The notes beneath the pieces were generated by a model that made no database searches, was not told where the DNA came from, and saw nothing but the letters and a program-made list of their open reading frames with translations. This document shows, piece after piece, positions 27,102 to 38,382 of a DNA stretch of 64,000 nucleotides. Every line of letters starts with the position of its first letter. The stretch's first letter is position 1. This DNA is from Bacillota bacterium (GTDB lineage: Bacteria; Bacillota_E; JAJZYS01; JAJYTV01), in assembly GCA_021845645.1 (NCBI GenBank), contig JAJZVM010000003.1:111563-175562 (forward strand). The letters run 5' to 3'. The position numbers and the translations under genes were made by a program.

Positions 27102-28324
27102 ACCCTGCCGCATTGCGTTCGGAATTCCCACTGCTGGGGCGCCCCGAGAACGGCAAGCGCCTCTGCTACGTCGATTCCGCAGCCACCGCACAGAAGCCGC
27201 AGGTGGTTCTGGACGCGGTGCGGCGCTACTACGTCGAGGACAACGCCAACGTGTACCGCGGCGTCTATGCGCTTGCGGCCCGCGCCACGCAGGACTATGA
27301 GGACGCGCGGGCGGACGTGGCCGCCCTCGTCCACGCCGATCCCGAAGAGATCATCTTCACGCGGGGCACGACTGAGTCTTTGAACCTGCTCGCGCGCGGT
27401 TACGGCGAGCTGGTGCTGGGTCCCGGCACGAACGTCGTGACGAGCCCTGCCGAGCACCACTCGAACCTCTTGCCGTGGCAGCAGGCGGCCCTGCGCCGCG
27501 GCGCGGAGCTGCGCTACGTCGCGCTCGACGAAGACGGCCAGGTGACCGAGGAGGCTGTCCGGGCCGCCGTCGACCAGGGCACGCGCGTCGTCGCGCTCGC
27601 GCACGTGTCGAACGTCCTGGGCACCGTCACCGATATCCGGAGCGTCGCGGACATCGCGCATGCGGCAGGGGCGGTGCTGGTGGTGGACGGGGCGCAGTCG
27701 GTGCCGCACATGCCGGTCGACGTCCACGGCCTCGACATCGACTTCCTTGCCTTCTCGGGGCACAAGATGTGCGGCCCGACAGGCATCGGGGCGCTCTATG
27801 GCCGGGCGCGGCTGCTCGCCCAGATGCCTCCCGTATACTACGGCGGCGAGATGATCGAGGAGGTCACGCTGACGTCCGCCACCTTCAAGGAAGCACCCTG
27901 GCGCTTCGAAGGCGGAACGCCCAACATCGCCGGCGCCGTCGGCATGGGCGCCGCGGCGCGATTCCTGCGGGACATCGGTCTCGACGAGATCCACCGCCGC
28001 GATGTCGAGCTCGCCAACATGGCCGCGGACGGTCTGCGCCGCATCGATGGCGTGACCGTCTACGGTCCCAAGGGGCAGCGCCAGAGCGCTGTCGTCACCT
28101 TCAACGTCGACGGCGTGCACGCCCACGACCTGGCCACGGCGCTCGATGCCCACGGCGTCTGCGTGCGTGCGGGCCATCACTGCTGCCAGCCTTTGATGCG
28201 CCGCCTCGCTGTCGCGTCGACCGCGAGGGCCTCCTTCTACCTTTACAACGATGCCGAAGACGTGCACCAGCTCCTGGATGCCGTTGCGGCCGCAAAGGAG
28301 TTCTTCCACCGTGTCGCTGGATGA
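27098..28324 (+). CDS. sufS: Cysteine desulfurase SufS
   Basis: The 408-residue class-V aminotransferase opens with FPLLGRPENGKRLCYVDSAA. It carries the PLP lysine K223 in SGHKMCGP and the persulfide Cys region RAGHHCCQPLM (Cys362/363). It takes sulfur from cysteine and passes it to SufU, encoded next. The ATG at 27098 overlaps sufD; an alternative upstream frame extension has no support. Confidence 0.95.
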   Translation: MNPAALRSEFPLLGRPENGKRLCYVDSAATAQKPQVVLDAVRRYYVEDNANVYRGVYALAARATQDYEDARADVAALVHADPEEIIFTRGTTESLNLLARGYGELVLGPGTNVVTSPAEHHSNLLPWQQAALRRGAELRYVALDEDGQVTEEAVRAAVDQGTRVVALAHVSNVLGTVTDIRSVADIAHAAGAVLVVDGAQSVPHMPVDVHGLDIDFLAFSGHKMCGPTGIGALYGRARLLAQMPPVYYGGEMIEEVTLTSATFKEAPWRFEGGTPNIAGAVGMGAAARFLRDIGLDEIHRRDVELANMAADGLRRIDGVTVYGPKGQRQSAVVTFNVDGVHAHDLATALDAHGVCVRAGHHCCQPLMRRLAVASTARASFYLYNDAEDVHQLLDAVAAAKEFFHRVAG

Positions 28325-28757
28325 GGTCTACCGCCAGGTGGTCATGGACCACTACCAGAACCCGCGCCATCATGGACACCTGGAACACCCGACGCTCTCT
28401 GTGGGGCTGCACAACCCGAGCTGCGGCGACGAGCTGCATCTCGACGTGCTGCTCGACGAGGACGGCATGGTGCGGGACGCGGCGTTCGAGGGGCAGGGCT
28501 GCTCGATCAGCATGGCGGCGGCCTCGATGTTCATCGACCGCGTGCGCGGCAAGAAGCTGGAGGAGGCACGCCGCGTCGTGGAAACCTTCAAGGACCTCCT
28601 CCGCCGCAAGGAGGCGGACAGGAGCCTCCTCGGCGACCTCGAGGCGCTCGAGGGCATCTCGCAGTTTCCGGCCCGCGTCAAGTGCGCGACGCTCGTCATG
28701 AACGCCTTTGAACAGGCGATCGACCGGATCGAGGCTGAAGGGGGAGATCACAAGTGA
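28311..28757 (+). CDS. sufU: Sulfur-transfer protein SufU
   Basis: The 148-residue zinc-containing SufU has the three conserved cysteine sites [17 protein letters not shown] and RVKCATL, plus the SufU-specific insert between the second and third. It accepts persulfide sulfur from SufS. The GTG at 28311 lies inside the end of sufS, with AAAGGAG 11 nt upstream. Its stop overlaps the sufB GTG. Confidence 0.94.
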   Translation: MSLDEVYRQVVMDHYQNPRHHGHLEHPTLSVGLHNPSCGDELHLDVLLDEDGMVRDAAFEGQGCSISMAAASMFIDRVRGKKLEEARRVVETFKDLLRRKEADRSLLGDLEALEGISQFPARVKCATLVMNAFEQAIDRIEAEGGDHK

Positions 28758-30157
28758 GCGAGCGGCCTGAGATCACAGGCGTCGAGGAGTACCAGTACGG
28801 CTTCCACGATCGCGACATCTCGGTGTTCCGCACCGAGAAGGGCCTGACGCGCAAGGTGGTCGAGGCGATCTCGGAGATGAAGGGCGAGCCCGGCTGGATG
28901 CGCGACTTCCGCCTCAGGAGCCTCGAGATCTTCGAGCAGAAGCCGATGCCGGCGTGGGGCGGGGACCTCTCGCACCTCAACTTCGACGACATCACCTACT
29001 ACGTGCGTCCCATGGACGAGATGGGCCGCAGCTGGGACGACGTGCCGCAAGAGATCAAGGACACCTTCGAGAAGCTCGGCATCCCGGAGGCGGAGCGCAA
29101 GTTCCTCGCCGGAGTCTCGGCGCAGTACGACTCGGAGGTCGTCTACCACAACATCCGACAGGATCTGGAAGCGATGGGCATCGTCTTCCTCGACACCGAC
29201 TCCGCTCTCAGGGAGTACCCGGACCTGTTCCGCGAGTACTTCGGCACGGTGGTGCCACCGGAGGACAACAAGTTCGCCGCCCTCAACTCGGCCGTCTGGT
29301 CCGGGGGCAGCTTCATCTACGTGCCGAAGGGCGTCGAGGCGAAGGTGCCGCTCCAGGCGTACTTCCGCATCAACGCCTCCCAGATGGGTCAGTTCGAGCG
29401 TACCCTGATCATCGTCGACGAGGGCGCAATGGTGCACTACGTCGAGGGCTGCACCGCGCCGATCTACACAGAGTCGAGCCTGCACTCCGCCGTGGTCGAG
29501 ATCGTCGTGAAGAAGGGCGGCCGCTGCCGCTACAGCACGATCCAGAACTGGGCGCCCAACGTCTACAACCTTGTCACGAAGCGCGCCGTGGCCCACGAGC
29601 GGGCCACGATGGAGTGGATCGACGGCAACATCGGCTCGCAGCTGACGATGAAGTACCCGTCCGTCTACATGGTCGGGGAAGGGGCGCACGCCCACGTGCT
29701 CTCGATTGCGGTGGCCGGCAAGGGCCAGCATCAGGACGCCGGCGCCAAGGCGATGCACCTCGCGCCGAACACCACGTCGACCATCATTTCGAAGTCGATC
29801 TCGCGTGGCGGCGGCAAGACGACCTACCGCGGCCTCGTCCACTTCGGCAAGGACGTCAAGGGTTCCAAGGCCAAGGTGAACTGCGACACCCTGATCTTCG
29901 ACGAAGGATCGAAGGCCGATACCGTGCCGACGAACGAGGTCCTCGACAACCGCGTCACCATGGAGCACGAGGCGACCGTATCCCGCGTATCCGAGGAGCA
30001 GCTCTTCTACCTGCGCAGCCGCGGCCTGACGGAAGAGGAAGCCACGCGCATGATCGTGATGGGTTTCATCGAGCCGTTCACCAAGGAGCTGCCAATGGAA
30101 TACGCCGTCGAGATGAACCGTCTCATCAAGCTCGAGATGGTCGGATCGGTCGGCTAG
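28754..30157 (+). CDS. sufB: Fe-S cluster assembly protein SufB
   Basis: The 467-residue scaffold protein shows the SufB signatures [38 protein letters not shown] and [21 protein letters not shown]. It binds the nascent cluster in the SufBCD complex. The GTG at 28754 overlaps sufU. A Rieske protein gene follows after 14 nt. Confidence 0.96.
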   Translation: MSERPEITGVEEYQYGFHDRDISVFRTEKGLTRKVVEAISEMKGEPGWMRDFRLRSLEIFEQKPMPAWGGDLSHLNFDDITYYVRPMDEMGRSWDDVPQEIKDTFEKLGIPEAERKFLAGVSAQYDSEVVYHNIRQDLEAMGIVFLDTDSALREYPDLFREYFGTVVPPEDNKFAALNSAVWSGGSFIYVPKGVEAKVPLQAYFRINASQMGQFERTLIIVDEGAMVHYVEGCTAPIYTESSLHSAVVEIVVKKGGRCRYSTIQNWAPNVYNLVTKRAVAHERATMEWIDGNIGSQLTMKYPSVYMVGEGAHAHVLSIAVAGKGQHQDAGAKAMHLAPNTTSTIISKSISRGGGKTTYRGLVHFGKDVKGSKAKVNCDTLIFDEGSKADTVPTNEVLDNRVTMEHEATVSRVSEEQLFYLRSRGLTEEEATRMIVMGFIEPFTKELPMEYAVEMNRLIKLEMVGSVG

Positions 30158-30171
30158 GCAGGAGGCCCGAC

Positions 30172-30504
30172 ATGGAGTTCACGGTGGTGGCCAGGGACGA
30201 GGAGGTTCGCGAGGGGCAGGCCCTGCGGCGCGTCGTGGGCGTAACGCCGGTGGCGCTCCTCCGCGTGGATGGGCAGGTCTACTGCATCGACGACACCTGC
30301 ACCCACGCCTACGCCTCCCTTTCCGAAGGCAAGGTGGCAGGGCGCGTCATCACATGCCCCCTGCATGGCGGGCAGGTTGACATCCCCACCGGCAGGCCCG
30401 TCCACCTGCCGATCGTGGAAGCCGTCACGGTGCATCCGGTCCGCATCGAGGCAGGGCAGATCCTGGTCGGCCATGAGGAAGACGAGGATGAGGATTACGA
30501 GTAG
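30172..30504 (+). CDS. Rieske [2Fe-2S] ferredoxin-like protein
   Basis: The 110-residue protein has both halves of a Rieske cluster site: C43-x-H45 in CTHAYA and C62-x2-H65 in CPLHGG. It resembles the small Rieske subunits of dioxygenases and NirD. Its tail is strongly acidic (HEEDEDEDYE). GGAGG precedes the ATG. Its position at the end of suf suggests a co-regulated electron carrier or a maturation partner; this is inference. Confidence 0.88.
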   Translation: MEFTVVARDEEVREGQALRRVVGVTPVALLRVDGQVYCIDDTCTHAYASLSEGKVAGRVITCPLHGGQVDIPTGRPVHLPIVEAVTVHPVRIEAGQILVGHEEDEDEDYE

Positions 30505-30523
30505 GGAGCGAGGGGGGAGCGCC

Positions 30524-30934
30524 ATGCGACTGAGCACGCGCAGCGAGTACGGGCTGCGGGCGCTGGTGTCGCTTGTGCACAGGCAGGGTGTCCAGCCTGT
30601 GCCCTTGCGCGTGATCGCGGAAGACGAGGGGATCTCGGAGCAATACCTCGAGCAGATCTTCGTCGAGCTGCGCCGTGCAGGGTTCGTCATCAGCGTGCGC
30701 GGCGCGAAGGGGGGCTATCGCCTCGCGCGGTCCGCCGACGAGATCCGCGTCGGCGACGTCGTGCGCCTGCTCGAAGGGTCGCTCGCGCCATACGACTGCC
30801 TCGAGAGCGAGGGGCCAGGCTGCGTGCGGCAGGACCGCTGCTACACCCGCCGCATCTGGCAGCGGCTGCAGGACACGATCGAGGACACGTTGGGACAGAT
30901 GTCCCTGGCGGAGGCGGCGTCCGAGCGGGTCTGA
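30524..30934 (+). CDS. Rrf2-family regulator, probable Fe-S sensor of the suf operon
   Basis: The 136-residue winged-helix protein opens MRLSTRSEYGLRALVSL and contains GISEQYLEQIFVELRRAGFV, the Rrf2 recognition region. After the HTH it has three cysteines spaced C-x7-C-x5-C (DCLESEGPGCVRQDRC), where IscR-like proteins bind an Fe-S cluster. It lies 19 nt after the Rieske gene as the last gene of the suf operon, so cluster-dependent feedback on suf is likely but inferred. Confidence 0.88.
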   Translation: MRLSTRSEYGLRALVSLVHRQGVQPVPLRVIAEDEGISEQYLEQIFVELRRAGFVISVRGAKGGYRLARSADEIRVGDVVRLLEGSLAPYDCLESEGPGCVRQDRCYTRRIWQRLQDTIEDTLGQMSLAEAASERV

Positions 30935-31053
30935 CGCCGGGCGGGTCGCTCAGCCGGGCTGGGGACGCCCCGCGCCGTGGCGGAGGCCGGGCTTGACCTG
31001 TCGCCGTCGACTGCCTCCGCCCGTCCAAGGTCCTGCCAAAGCGACCTGCATCA

Positions 31054-31087
31054 GAGCCGGGGCCATGGTGGACAATGGCCCCGGCTC
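31054..31087. terminator. 13-bp hairpin between convergent genes
   Basis: Exact inverted repeat arms 31054-31066 and 31075-31087 with an 8-nt loop lie between the Rrf2 gene and the convergent GNAT pseudogene. No T tract follows on either strand; a bidirectional end is likely from position. Confidence 0.55.
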
Positions 31088-31105
31088 CCGCTTGGATCGC
31101 GGAGG

Positions 31106-31613
31106 TCAGGGAGCGGCAGGCTCGTCGGGCCGCTCCCAGCCGAGGACACAGTACGGCTCCTGGCCGGCCGTGAACGCAAAGCCTGGATGCGGCACGTGCC
31201 AGCCGTGGCGCAGGTAGAAGCGCTGCGCGCCGAGGTTCGCGGTCTGGGTGGACAGCACGCGTGCGCGGCTGCGAAGCCACGAGGGCCTCCAGCAGGGCCG
31301 AGCCTATGCCGCGGCCGCGCCAGCGGGACAGGACGCCGAGTTCCACGACGCAGTACGCATCCTGCAGGGCCGGATGGGCGGCACCAAGCTCCTGGGCGAC
31401 GCGGTCGACCCACCCGTTGCCACGGAACGCGTCGATGCCGAAGGCCATGCCGGCCGGCTCCTCACCCCACAGGGCGAGACGGCCGCAAAACTGCGGACAG
31501 GCGGCCTAGCGTTCAAGAAACGCCCGCGCCCCGGCGGCATCCTCGGGAAAGACGGCGCAGCACACGTCCACGTAGGCGTCCCAGTCGGACGTACCGGGGA
31601 CAACCGGCCGCGT
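31106..31613 (-). pseudogene. GNAT acetyltransferase pseudogene
   Basis: Read on the minus strand, the frame runs VVPGTSDWDAYVDVCCAVF, EDAAGARAFLER, then an in-frame TAG (31508-31506), then AACPQFCGRLALWGEEPAGM and a GNAT acetyl-CoA motif GVLSRWRGRGIGSALLEAL. About 31255-31275 an extra base shifts the frame. The shifted frame continues ARVLSTQTANLGAQRFYLRHGW, the usual GNAT C-terminal motif, to a stop at 31106. No ordinary start codon is seen; the probable start position reads ACG. A nonsense codon, a frameshift and a missing start together argue for true decay rather than sequencing error. Confidence 0.75.
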
Positions 31614-31628
31614 CCTCCCCCCTGGCCG

Positions 31629-32648
31629 TCAGCCCGCGAGGGCATTCCTGAACGCCTGCGCGACGTCGACGGCCTCGATGCCTGCCACGTCGTGGTGCGT
31701 CACGAGGCGGATGCGTGCCGGGCCCGACATGCCGCAGAGCACGCCCTCCTGGGCGAGCGCCTCGACGACCGGAGCGGCGGGACGGTCGAGGTCCACCACG
31801 ACCATGTTCGTCTCCACGCCCTTGAGGTCGCACGACACATGCGGCACGTCCTGCAGCGCGGCGGCGATCTCCCTGGCGAGGGCGTGGTCGTCCGCCAGGC
31901 GCCCGACCATGCGCTCGATCGCGAGGAGACCCGCCGCGGCGAGGATGCCCGCCTGGCGCATGCCGCCTCCGAGCACCTTGCGGTTCTTGCGCGCCCCGGC
32001 GATGAACTCCCGCGAGCCGGCCAGCACAGAACCCACCGGCGCGCAGAGTCCCTTCGAGAGGCAGCACATGACACTGTCGGCGCCGGCCGCCGCCTCGCGC
32101 ACCGCGATGCCCTGCGCGACCGCGGCGTTGGCGAGACGCGCTCCGTCGAGGTGGACCTTGAGGCCGAGATCGTGGGCCCGCCGCACGACGGAGTGGTAGT
32201 CCTCGAGCGGCATCACCTTGCCGCCGGCGCGGTTGTGCGTGTTCTCGAGGCACAGCAGGCGCGGCGTCGGGTAGTGGATGTTCTCCTCGCGCAGCGCACC
32301 CTGGACGAGACCAGGCGTCAGAAGTCCGTCCGGCGTCTGGATCGGGCGCGGTTGCGCGCCTGCCAGGCGCGCGATGCCGCCGACCTCGTACCAGTAGACG
32401 TGCGCCTCGGCCTCGACCAGGACCTCGTCGCCTGGGCGGCAATGCGTCATCACGGCGACCTGGTTGCCCATCGTGCCGCTGGCGACGAAGAGCGCCGCAT
32501 CCTTGCCAAGCCACGCGGCGGCCGCCGCCTCGAGCCGGTTCACGGTGGGATCGTCGCCCCAGACGTCGTCGCCCACCTCCGCGGCCGCCATGGCCTGCCG
32601 CATCTCATCGGTCGGTTTCGTCACAGTGTCGCTGCGCAGGTCTATCAC
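31629..32648 (-). CDS. ltaE: Low-specificity L-threonine aldolase
   Basis: The 339-residue PLP enzyme opens [19 protein letters not shown] and has VASGTMGNQ, the substrate region [23 protein letters not shown] and the PLP lysine K199 in [10 protein letters not shown]. It cleaves threonine or allo-threonine to glycine and acetaldehyde. The GTG at 32648 has GGAGGG upstream. The structured RNA region at 32689-32898 lies directly upstream on the same strand, and its 3' hairpin could also limit transcription into this gene. Confidence 0.94.
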   Translation of the reverse strand: MIDLRSDTVTKPTDEMRQAMAAAEVGDDVWGDDPTVNRLEAAAAAWLGKDAALFVASGTMGNQVAVMTHCRPGDEVLVEAEAHVYWYEVGGIARLAGAQPRPIQTPDGLLTPGLVQGALREENIHYPTPRLLCLENTHNRAGGKVMPLEDYHSVVRRAHDLGLKVHLDGARLANAAVAQGIAVREAAAGADSVMCCLSKGLCAPVGSVLAGSREFIAGARKNRKVLGGGMRQAGILAAAGLLAIERMVGRLADDHALAREIAAALQDVPHVSCDLKGVETNMVVVDLDRPAAPVVEALAQEGVLCGMSGPARIRLVTHHDVAGIEAVDVAQAFRNALAG

Positions 32649-32688
32649 GGCGATCCCTCCGTGCTATGCATTCGCCCAGAGACACGAA

Positions 32689-32712
32689 GAACCTCCGCTC
32701 GCGCGGAGGTTC
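32689..32712 (-). terminator. Hairpin at the 3' end of the 6S-like RNA
   Basis: A 10-bp perfect stem (32689-32698 with 32703-32712) with a 4-nt loop is followed on the minus strand by TTCGTGTCT. It can act as terminator, and it competes with the closing stem of the RNA because its 5' arm is the closing-stem 3' strand. Confidence 0.55.
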
Positions 32713-32898
32713 CGAAGACCCCACCATGCCGTTCCCGCTCGCGTTTTGAACCTGCCTCAGGCAGGTGGGTGCCGGCCCCGGGACATCGAGGCTCCCCGAA
32801 ATGGGGGCGTGCCTTCCCGTCTCAAGAATCCTAGCTCCCGCAGTTTTGGTGTTGGCTCAAAACTGCTTATAAGGGGTCGCACATGGTCGGGTGCTGCG
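32689..32898 (-). ncRNA. ssrS: Structured RNA, candidate 6S RNA
   Basis: A promoter at 32933-32905 would start a minus-strand RNA of about 210 nt near 32898. The 32689-32844 part folds as one long imperfect hairpin. GCGG-AG-GG-TTC (32844 onward) pairs with GAACCTCCGC to close it. GAGAC pairs with GTCTT. A central bubble holds a small CCCC/GGGG hairpin, and TCCCG/CGGGA leads to an apical ACCTGCC-TGA-GGCAGGT hairpin. This closing stem, bubble and terminal stem layout is that of 6S RNA. In B. subtilis, bsrA (6S-1) also adjoins aspS. A 5' extension has its own 9-bp hairpin (32842-32850 with 32858-32866). The alternative is a leader of the threonine aldolase gene. Confidence 0.5.
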
Positions 32899-32904
32899 AG
32901 GGCA

Positions 32905-32933
32905 AGTATAGCACCTCCCGAGCAGTCGAACAA
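32905..32933 (-). promoter_or_regulatory. Promoter for the 6S-like RNA
   Basis: TTGTTC (32933-32928), a 17-nt spacer and TATACT (32910-32905) on the minus strand. Confidence 0.6.
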
Positions 32934-33034
32934 AGCGCCGTTCGGGCCCTTGACGCTGCGTGCGGCGGCGTTCCGGCACCATCCGCGCATAGCCTGCGCG
33001 CGCACTTGCGAAACTACTTGCCGGAGGTGTCGGC

Positions 33035-33363
33035 ATGCGCTTCATGGGCACTGTCGTCCGATTCATCGTGGCGGCGATCGTTCTGATGCTGGTGGGGTAC
33101 ATCGTGCCAGGGTTCAGTCACCTGACGTTCGGCGAGGCCCTCGTCGCCGCGCTGGTCATCGCAGGGGTGAGCTACCTGATCGAGCTTGCGCTGGGCCGTC
33201 GCAACTCGACGTACGGCCGCGGGATCGTCGGCTTCCTGGTGTCGGCGGTGGTGATCTGGCTTGTGCAGTTCATCGTGCCCGGCATGCACGTCTCGGCCAT
33301 CGGCGCTCTGCTCGCAGCCTTCGTGATCGGCGTCGTCGACCTGCTCGTACCGACGGCGATCCG

Positions 33364-33367
<4 letters not shown>
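33035..33367 (+). CDS. Phage-holin-family-like small membrane protein
   Basis: The 110-residue protein has four hydrophobic helices and repeated PGF/PGM turns (GYIVPGFSHLTF and QFIVPGMHVSAI), the pattern of the DUF360/phage holin family IV proteins common in Firmicutes chromosomes. Its function is unknown; the holin name is by family only. The ATG at 33035 follows GGAGGTG. Its stop codon overlaps that of the convergent aspS by 3 nt. Confidence 0.78.
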
Positions 33368-35118
<1,751 letters not shown>

Positions 35119-35157
35119 GCTCTGGGAGACCCCTTTCTGCACTGCGGCGCTGCGGCC

Positions 35158-36402
35158 CTAGAGGACCGTAGACAGGCCATCGATCGGCACCTCCGTCTGC
35201 GCGGAGGTCTCCATATTTCGCACCACCACGACGCCGCGCGCGAGCTCCTGCGGCCCGACGATCACGACGTACGGCGCGCCGAGCTTCTGGGCGCGCCTCA
35301 GCTGCGCCTTCAGGCTGCGTCCGAGCGCCTCCATCTCGACCCGCCTGCCCGTGGCCCGCAAGGCACTGGCGATGCGCATGGCCTCGGGTCCGAGGTCTGA
35401 GCCGAGATAGGCGACGAAGGCGTCCAGCTGCGCCTCGGGGGCTGGCAGCAGCCCCTCTGCCTCAAGCGTCAGGATCAGGCGTTCGAGACCGAGGCCGAAC
35501 CCGACCGCAGGCTGGGGCTTGCCGCCGAGAGTCTCCATCAGCCCGTCGTAGCGTCCGCCGCCGCAGACCGTGGACTGCGCCCCCAGCTTCTCGTAGCCGA
35601 TTTCGAACACGGTGCGGCTGTAGTAGTCCAGGCCGCGCACGAGCGAGCCGTCGCGCATGAAAGCGATGCGCAGGGCTGAGAGCCCGGCCTCCACGCCCTC
35701 GAGGTGCTCTTCGCACGCCGCGCAGAGGTAGTCGAGCGGCTTCGGACCCTCCCCGACGACCGCCTGGCAGCCCGGCACCTTGCAGTCGAGCACGCGCAGC
35801 GGGTTGCGCTCGAGGCGACGCTGGCAGTCGCCGCAGAGCTCTTCGCGGTGTCCGCCCAGATAGGCGACAAGGGCCTCGCGGTAGCGCGGCCGGCAGACGT
35901 CGCAGCCGATGGAGTTCAGATGGACCAGGAGCCCCTGCAGGCCGAGTTCGGTGAGCAGGCTTTCGGCGACCGCGATCACCTCGGCATCCGCAAGGGGCCC
36001 CTGAACGCCCCAGACCTCGACGCCGAACTGCGTGTGCTGGCGCAGTCGGCCGGACTGCGGCCGCTCGTAGCGGAAGTGGGACTGGATGTAGTAGAGCCTG
36101 ACCGGCGGCTCGGCGAGGAGCGACGTCTGCTGCAGGGCGCGCGCTACCGCGGCGGTGCTCTCAGGCCTCAAGACGAGCTTTCGGCCGCCGCGGTCCTCGA
36201 ACTCGTACATCTCCCTCTCGACGATATCCGTCGAGTCGCCGACGCCGCGCCGGAAGACCTCGACGTGCTCGAAGACCGGTGTGCGGATCTCGCGGTAGCC
36301 GTAGGACTGGGCGACCCGATGCGCGGCGGCCTCGACGTGGTGCCAGATCGGCGTCTCGGCGGGGAGGATGTCCTGGGTGCCGCGCGGGCGCTGGAGATCC
36401 AA
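35158..36402 (-). CDS. hisS: Histidyl-tRNA synthetase
   Basis: The 414-residue class-II synthetase starts LDLQRPRGTQDILP. It shows motif 2 around YIQSHFRYERPQSGRLRQHTQFGVE, the His-specific GLDYYSRTVFEIGY and a C-terminal anticodon domain. TTG at 36402 is chosen because AGGTGG lies six bases upstream and the protein then begins at the family-conserved residue. ATG codons at 36435 and 36423 lie at or near the predicted transcription start. aspS follows in the same operon. Confidence 0.95.
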   Translation of the reverse strand: MDLQRPRGTQDILPAETPIWHHVEAAAHRVAQSYGYREIRTPVFEHVEVFRRGVGDSTDIVEREMYEFEDRGGRKLVLRPESTAAVARALQQTSLLAEPPVRLYYIQSHFRYERPQSGRLRQHTQFGVEVWGVQGPLADAEVIAVAESLLTELGLQGLLVHLNSIGCDVCRPRYREALVAYLGGHREELCGDCQRRLERNPLRVLDCKVPGCQAVVGEGPKPLDYLCAACEEHLEGVEAGLSALRIAFMRDGSLVRGLDYYSRTVFEIGYEKLGAQSTVCGGGRYDGLMETLGGKPQPAVGFGLGLERLILTLEAEGLLPAPEAQLDAFVAYLGSDLGPEAMRIASALRATGRRVEMEALGRSLKAQLRRAQKLGAPYVVIVGPQELARGVVVVRNMETSAQTEVPIDGLSTVL

Positions 36403-36438
36403 GTTGGGCCACCTGTCCTTCATCAAAAAGTTCATTCC

Positions 36439-36468
36439 ATTGTAGGTTTGGGGTCCAAGCCATGTCAA
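36439..36468 (-). promoter_or_regulatory. Sigma-A promoter for hisS-aspS
   Basis: TTGACA (36468-36463), an 18-nt spacer and TACAAT (36444-36439) on the minus strand give a leader of about 30 nt to the TTG start. No T-box is present. Confidence 0.8.
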
Positions 36469-36522
36469 AGATTGAACCGTCCGAACCCCGCGAAAAGGGC
36501 CTGTGGGCGCGATCCATGCCAA

Positions 36523-37794
36523 TCACGTGCCAAGGGGCGATGCCTGGCCCTGCGTCTCCAGGTTCCTGAGCGAAGGAATCGGCGACGGCAGGAGCCAGAG
36601 GCAGCCGAGGAGCGCCCCCAGAGCACCCAACCAGAGTGTGCCGTGGATGCCGATGAGCGTCGGCAGCGCCCCGCCGAGCAGGGCGCCGATCGGTCGGATG
36701 CCGTTGTTGACGAAGGAGAACGCTCCATTGACGCGGGCGCGGATCTCGTCGGGCAGACTCGCGGTCCATAGCGCCCCGAAGCTGATGTCGAGCAGCATGA
36801 CGCCGAAGCCTGAGCCCATTTCCGCCAGGAGCAGCAGGGCGAGGACCAGAAGGTGCGGGCCGCCGGCCAGCGGTACCAGTACGAGAGGTGCGGGGAAGAG
36901 CGCGGTGCCCAGCAGGAACGTCCGGCCGACGCCGATCCTGCGACTGGTGCGGCTGGCCACGAGAGCTCCCGACATGGTGCCGATCACCCCAAGACCGGCG
37001 ATCAGTCCGATCAGAGCCGCATCGACGTGCAGGGTGCGGCTGGCGTAAAGCAGGAAGAGCGCGCTGAAGATGTAGTTGAAGAGGTTCACGGTCGCGACGG
37101 CAAGAAGTGCCGGCCTGAGGATCGGGGAGCCCCAGAGGAAGCGCAGCCCTGCACCGCCGTCGCCTTTGGCGCGGGGAGCCGGCGGCGGCTCCTTCGGTGA
37201 GATGCCGAGGAGTGCCAGGGCCGAGGCGAGATAGGAGAGCGCGTCGAAGAGGACTGCGATCGGTGCGGAGAGGACCTGCACGAGAAAGCCGCCTATGCTC
37301 GGGCCGGCCAGATAGGAGACGGCCCTGCTGCCCTGCAGGAGCGCACTTGCGTCTACGTACTGCTCCCTCTCGACGAGCGCGGGGAAGAGGGAGTTTTGGG
37401 CGAGCTGAAACAGAAGGCCCAGGGAGCCGACCAGAAAAGCTACTGCATAGAGCTCCGCAAGCGACAGGTGCCCGAGCAGGAATGCCGCCGGGATGAAGCT
37501 GATCAAGACGGCCCGCAGAATATCGGCGGCGATCATCAGGCGGCGCTTGCTTTGGCTGCGATCCACCCAGACGCCGAGTGGCACGGAGAACAAGAGCGCC
37601 GGCACGAGGCTGGCCGCCGTCAGCGCACCCATCTGCGAAGGGCCCGCATGAAGGCTGATGATCGCCGCGAGCGGAACGGCGAGGCCGCTGATTCTGTCGC
37701 CGAGCAGCGAGACGGTGGCCCCCGACCAGTAGCGGCGGAACGCTCTGTCCCTGAGCAGGGGAGGCAGGCTCGGCTTCCAGGAGGGCTTAGACAT
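36523..37794 (-). CDS. MFS transporter
   Basis: The 423-residue protein has twelve hydrophobic helices with the MFS loop motif GVWVDRSQSKRRLM near residue 73 and the second-half motif ASRTSRRIGVGRT. It resembles drug or macrolide efflux proteins of the MefA/NTE group; the substrate is unknown. Its ATG at 37794 overlaps the end of the ArsR-type regulator by 8 nt, so they form a two-gene operon. A repressor-exporter pair points to inducible efflux. Confidence 0.88.
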   Translation of the reverse strand: MSKPSWKPSLPPLLRDRAFRRYWSGATVSLLGDRISGLAVPLAAIISLHAGPSQMGALTAASLVPALLFSVPLGVWVDRSQSKRRLMIAADILRAVLISFIPAAFLLGHLSLAELYAVAFLVGSLGLLFQLAQNSLFPALVEREQYVDASALLQGSRAVSYLAGPSIGGFLVQVLSAPIAVLFDALSYLASALALLGISPKEPPPAPRAKGDGGAGLRFLWGSPILRPALLAVATVNLFNYIFSALFLLYASRTLHVDAALIGLIAGLGVIGTMSGALVASRTSRRIGVGRTFLLGTALFPAPLVLVPLAGGPHLLVLALLLLAEMGSGFGVMLLDISFGALWTASLPDEIRARVNGAFSFVNNGIRPIGALLGGALPTLIGIHGTLWLGALGALLGCLWLLPSPIPSLRNLETQGQASPLGT

Positions 37795-38380
37795 GTCTTG
37801 GGTCCTGGTCGTCCAGCGGGTAGCTCATGGCGATGAACTGCACCATCCGTGCGCCGGGATAGGGGATCTGCCGCGCGGCGGTGCGCCGCACAACGGCCTC
37901 GATCACCTCGCGAAGCGCTTGGACGGTCTCCCTGAGCTCATCGGCGGTCAGGTAGAGCAGCACGTCGCCGAACGATGCGGCCTGCTGCCAGGCGAGAGGC
38001 TCGCGCTCGCGGGCGTCGATCCAATGCAGGAGGCCTTCGTGGTACCACTCGGCTACCGTGCGGCTGAACATGCGAGATGCTTCAGCCATTTCGGCAGAGG
38101 CGCCCGCGGCGGACCATGAGGTGACAAGAGCGGTCGCTCGCCATGGGCGCGCGCGGCCGTGTCCCCCGCCGGCCTCCTCGCACAGGCCCCACCTGGCGAG
38201 CTGCCGGAAGTGGAAGGAGCAGCTGCCCGCGCTCTCTCCCGTTCGCTCGGCGGCTTGGCTGGCGGTCAGGGGACCGACGGTGCGCAGGAGCGCGAGGAGC
38301 TTGAGACGCGTTGGATGCGCCAAGGCGCGCAGGGCCCGGGGATCGGTCAGTTCAAGGCGGCGCAGAGGTGGTCTGTCCAT
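37787..38380 (-). CDS. ArsR-type winged-helix regulator
   Basis: The 197-residue protein has an ArsR helix-turn-helix at about residues 12-80 (ALRALAHPTRLKLLALL, then GPLTASQAAERTGESAGSCSFHFRQLARWGLC) and a longer helical C-terminal half. No ArsR-type metal cysteine pair is evident, so it may sense an organic ligand. ATG at 38380 is directly preceded by a palindrome and promoter with almost no leader, so the mRNA may be leaderless. It is the first gene of the operon with the MFS transporter. Confidence 0.87.
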   Translation of the reverse strand: MDRPPLRRLELTDPRALRALAHPTRLKLLALLRTVGPLTASQAAERTGESAGSCSFHFRQLARWGLCEEAGGGHGRARPWRATALVTSWSAAGASAEMAEASRMFSRTVAEWYHEGLLHWIDAREREPLAWQQAASFGDVLLYLTADELRETVQALREVIEAVVRRTAARQIPYPGARMVQFIAMSYPLDDQDPRHV

Positions 38381-38382
38381 GG

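Noticed and set aside
32662..32900. T-box or glycine riboswitch upstream of threonine aldolase
   Set aside because: No T-box AGGGTGGNACCGCG sequence and no tandem glycine aptamer cores are present. The fold fits 6S RNA better.
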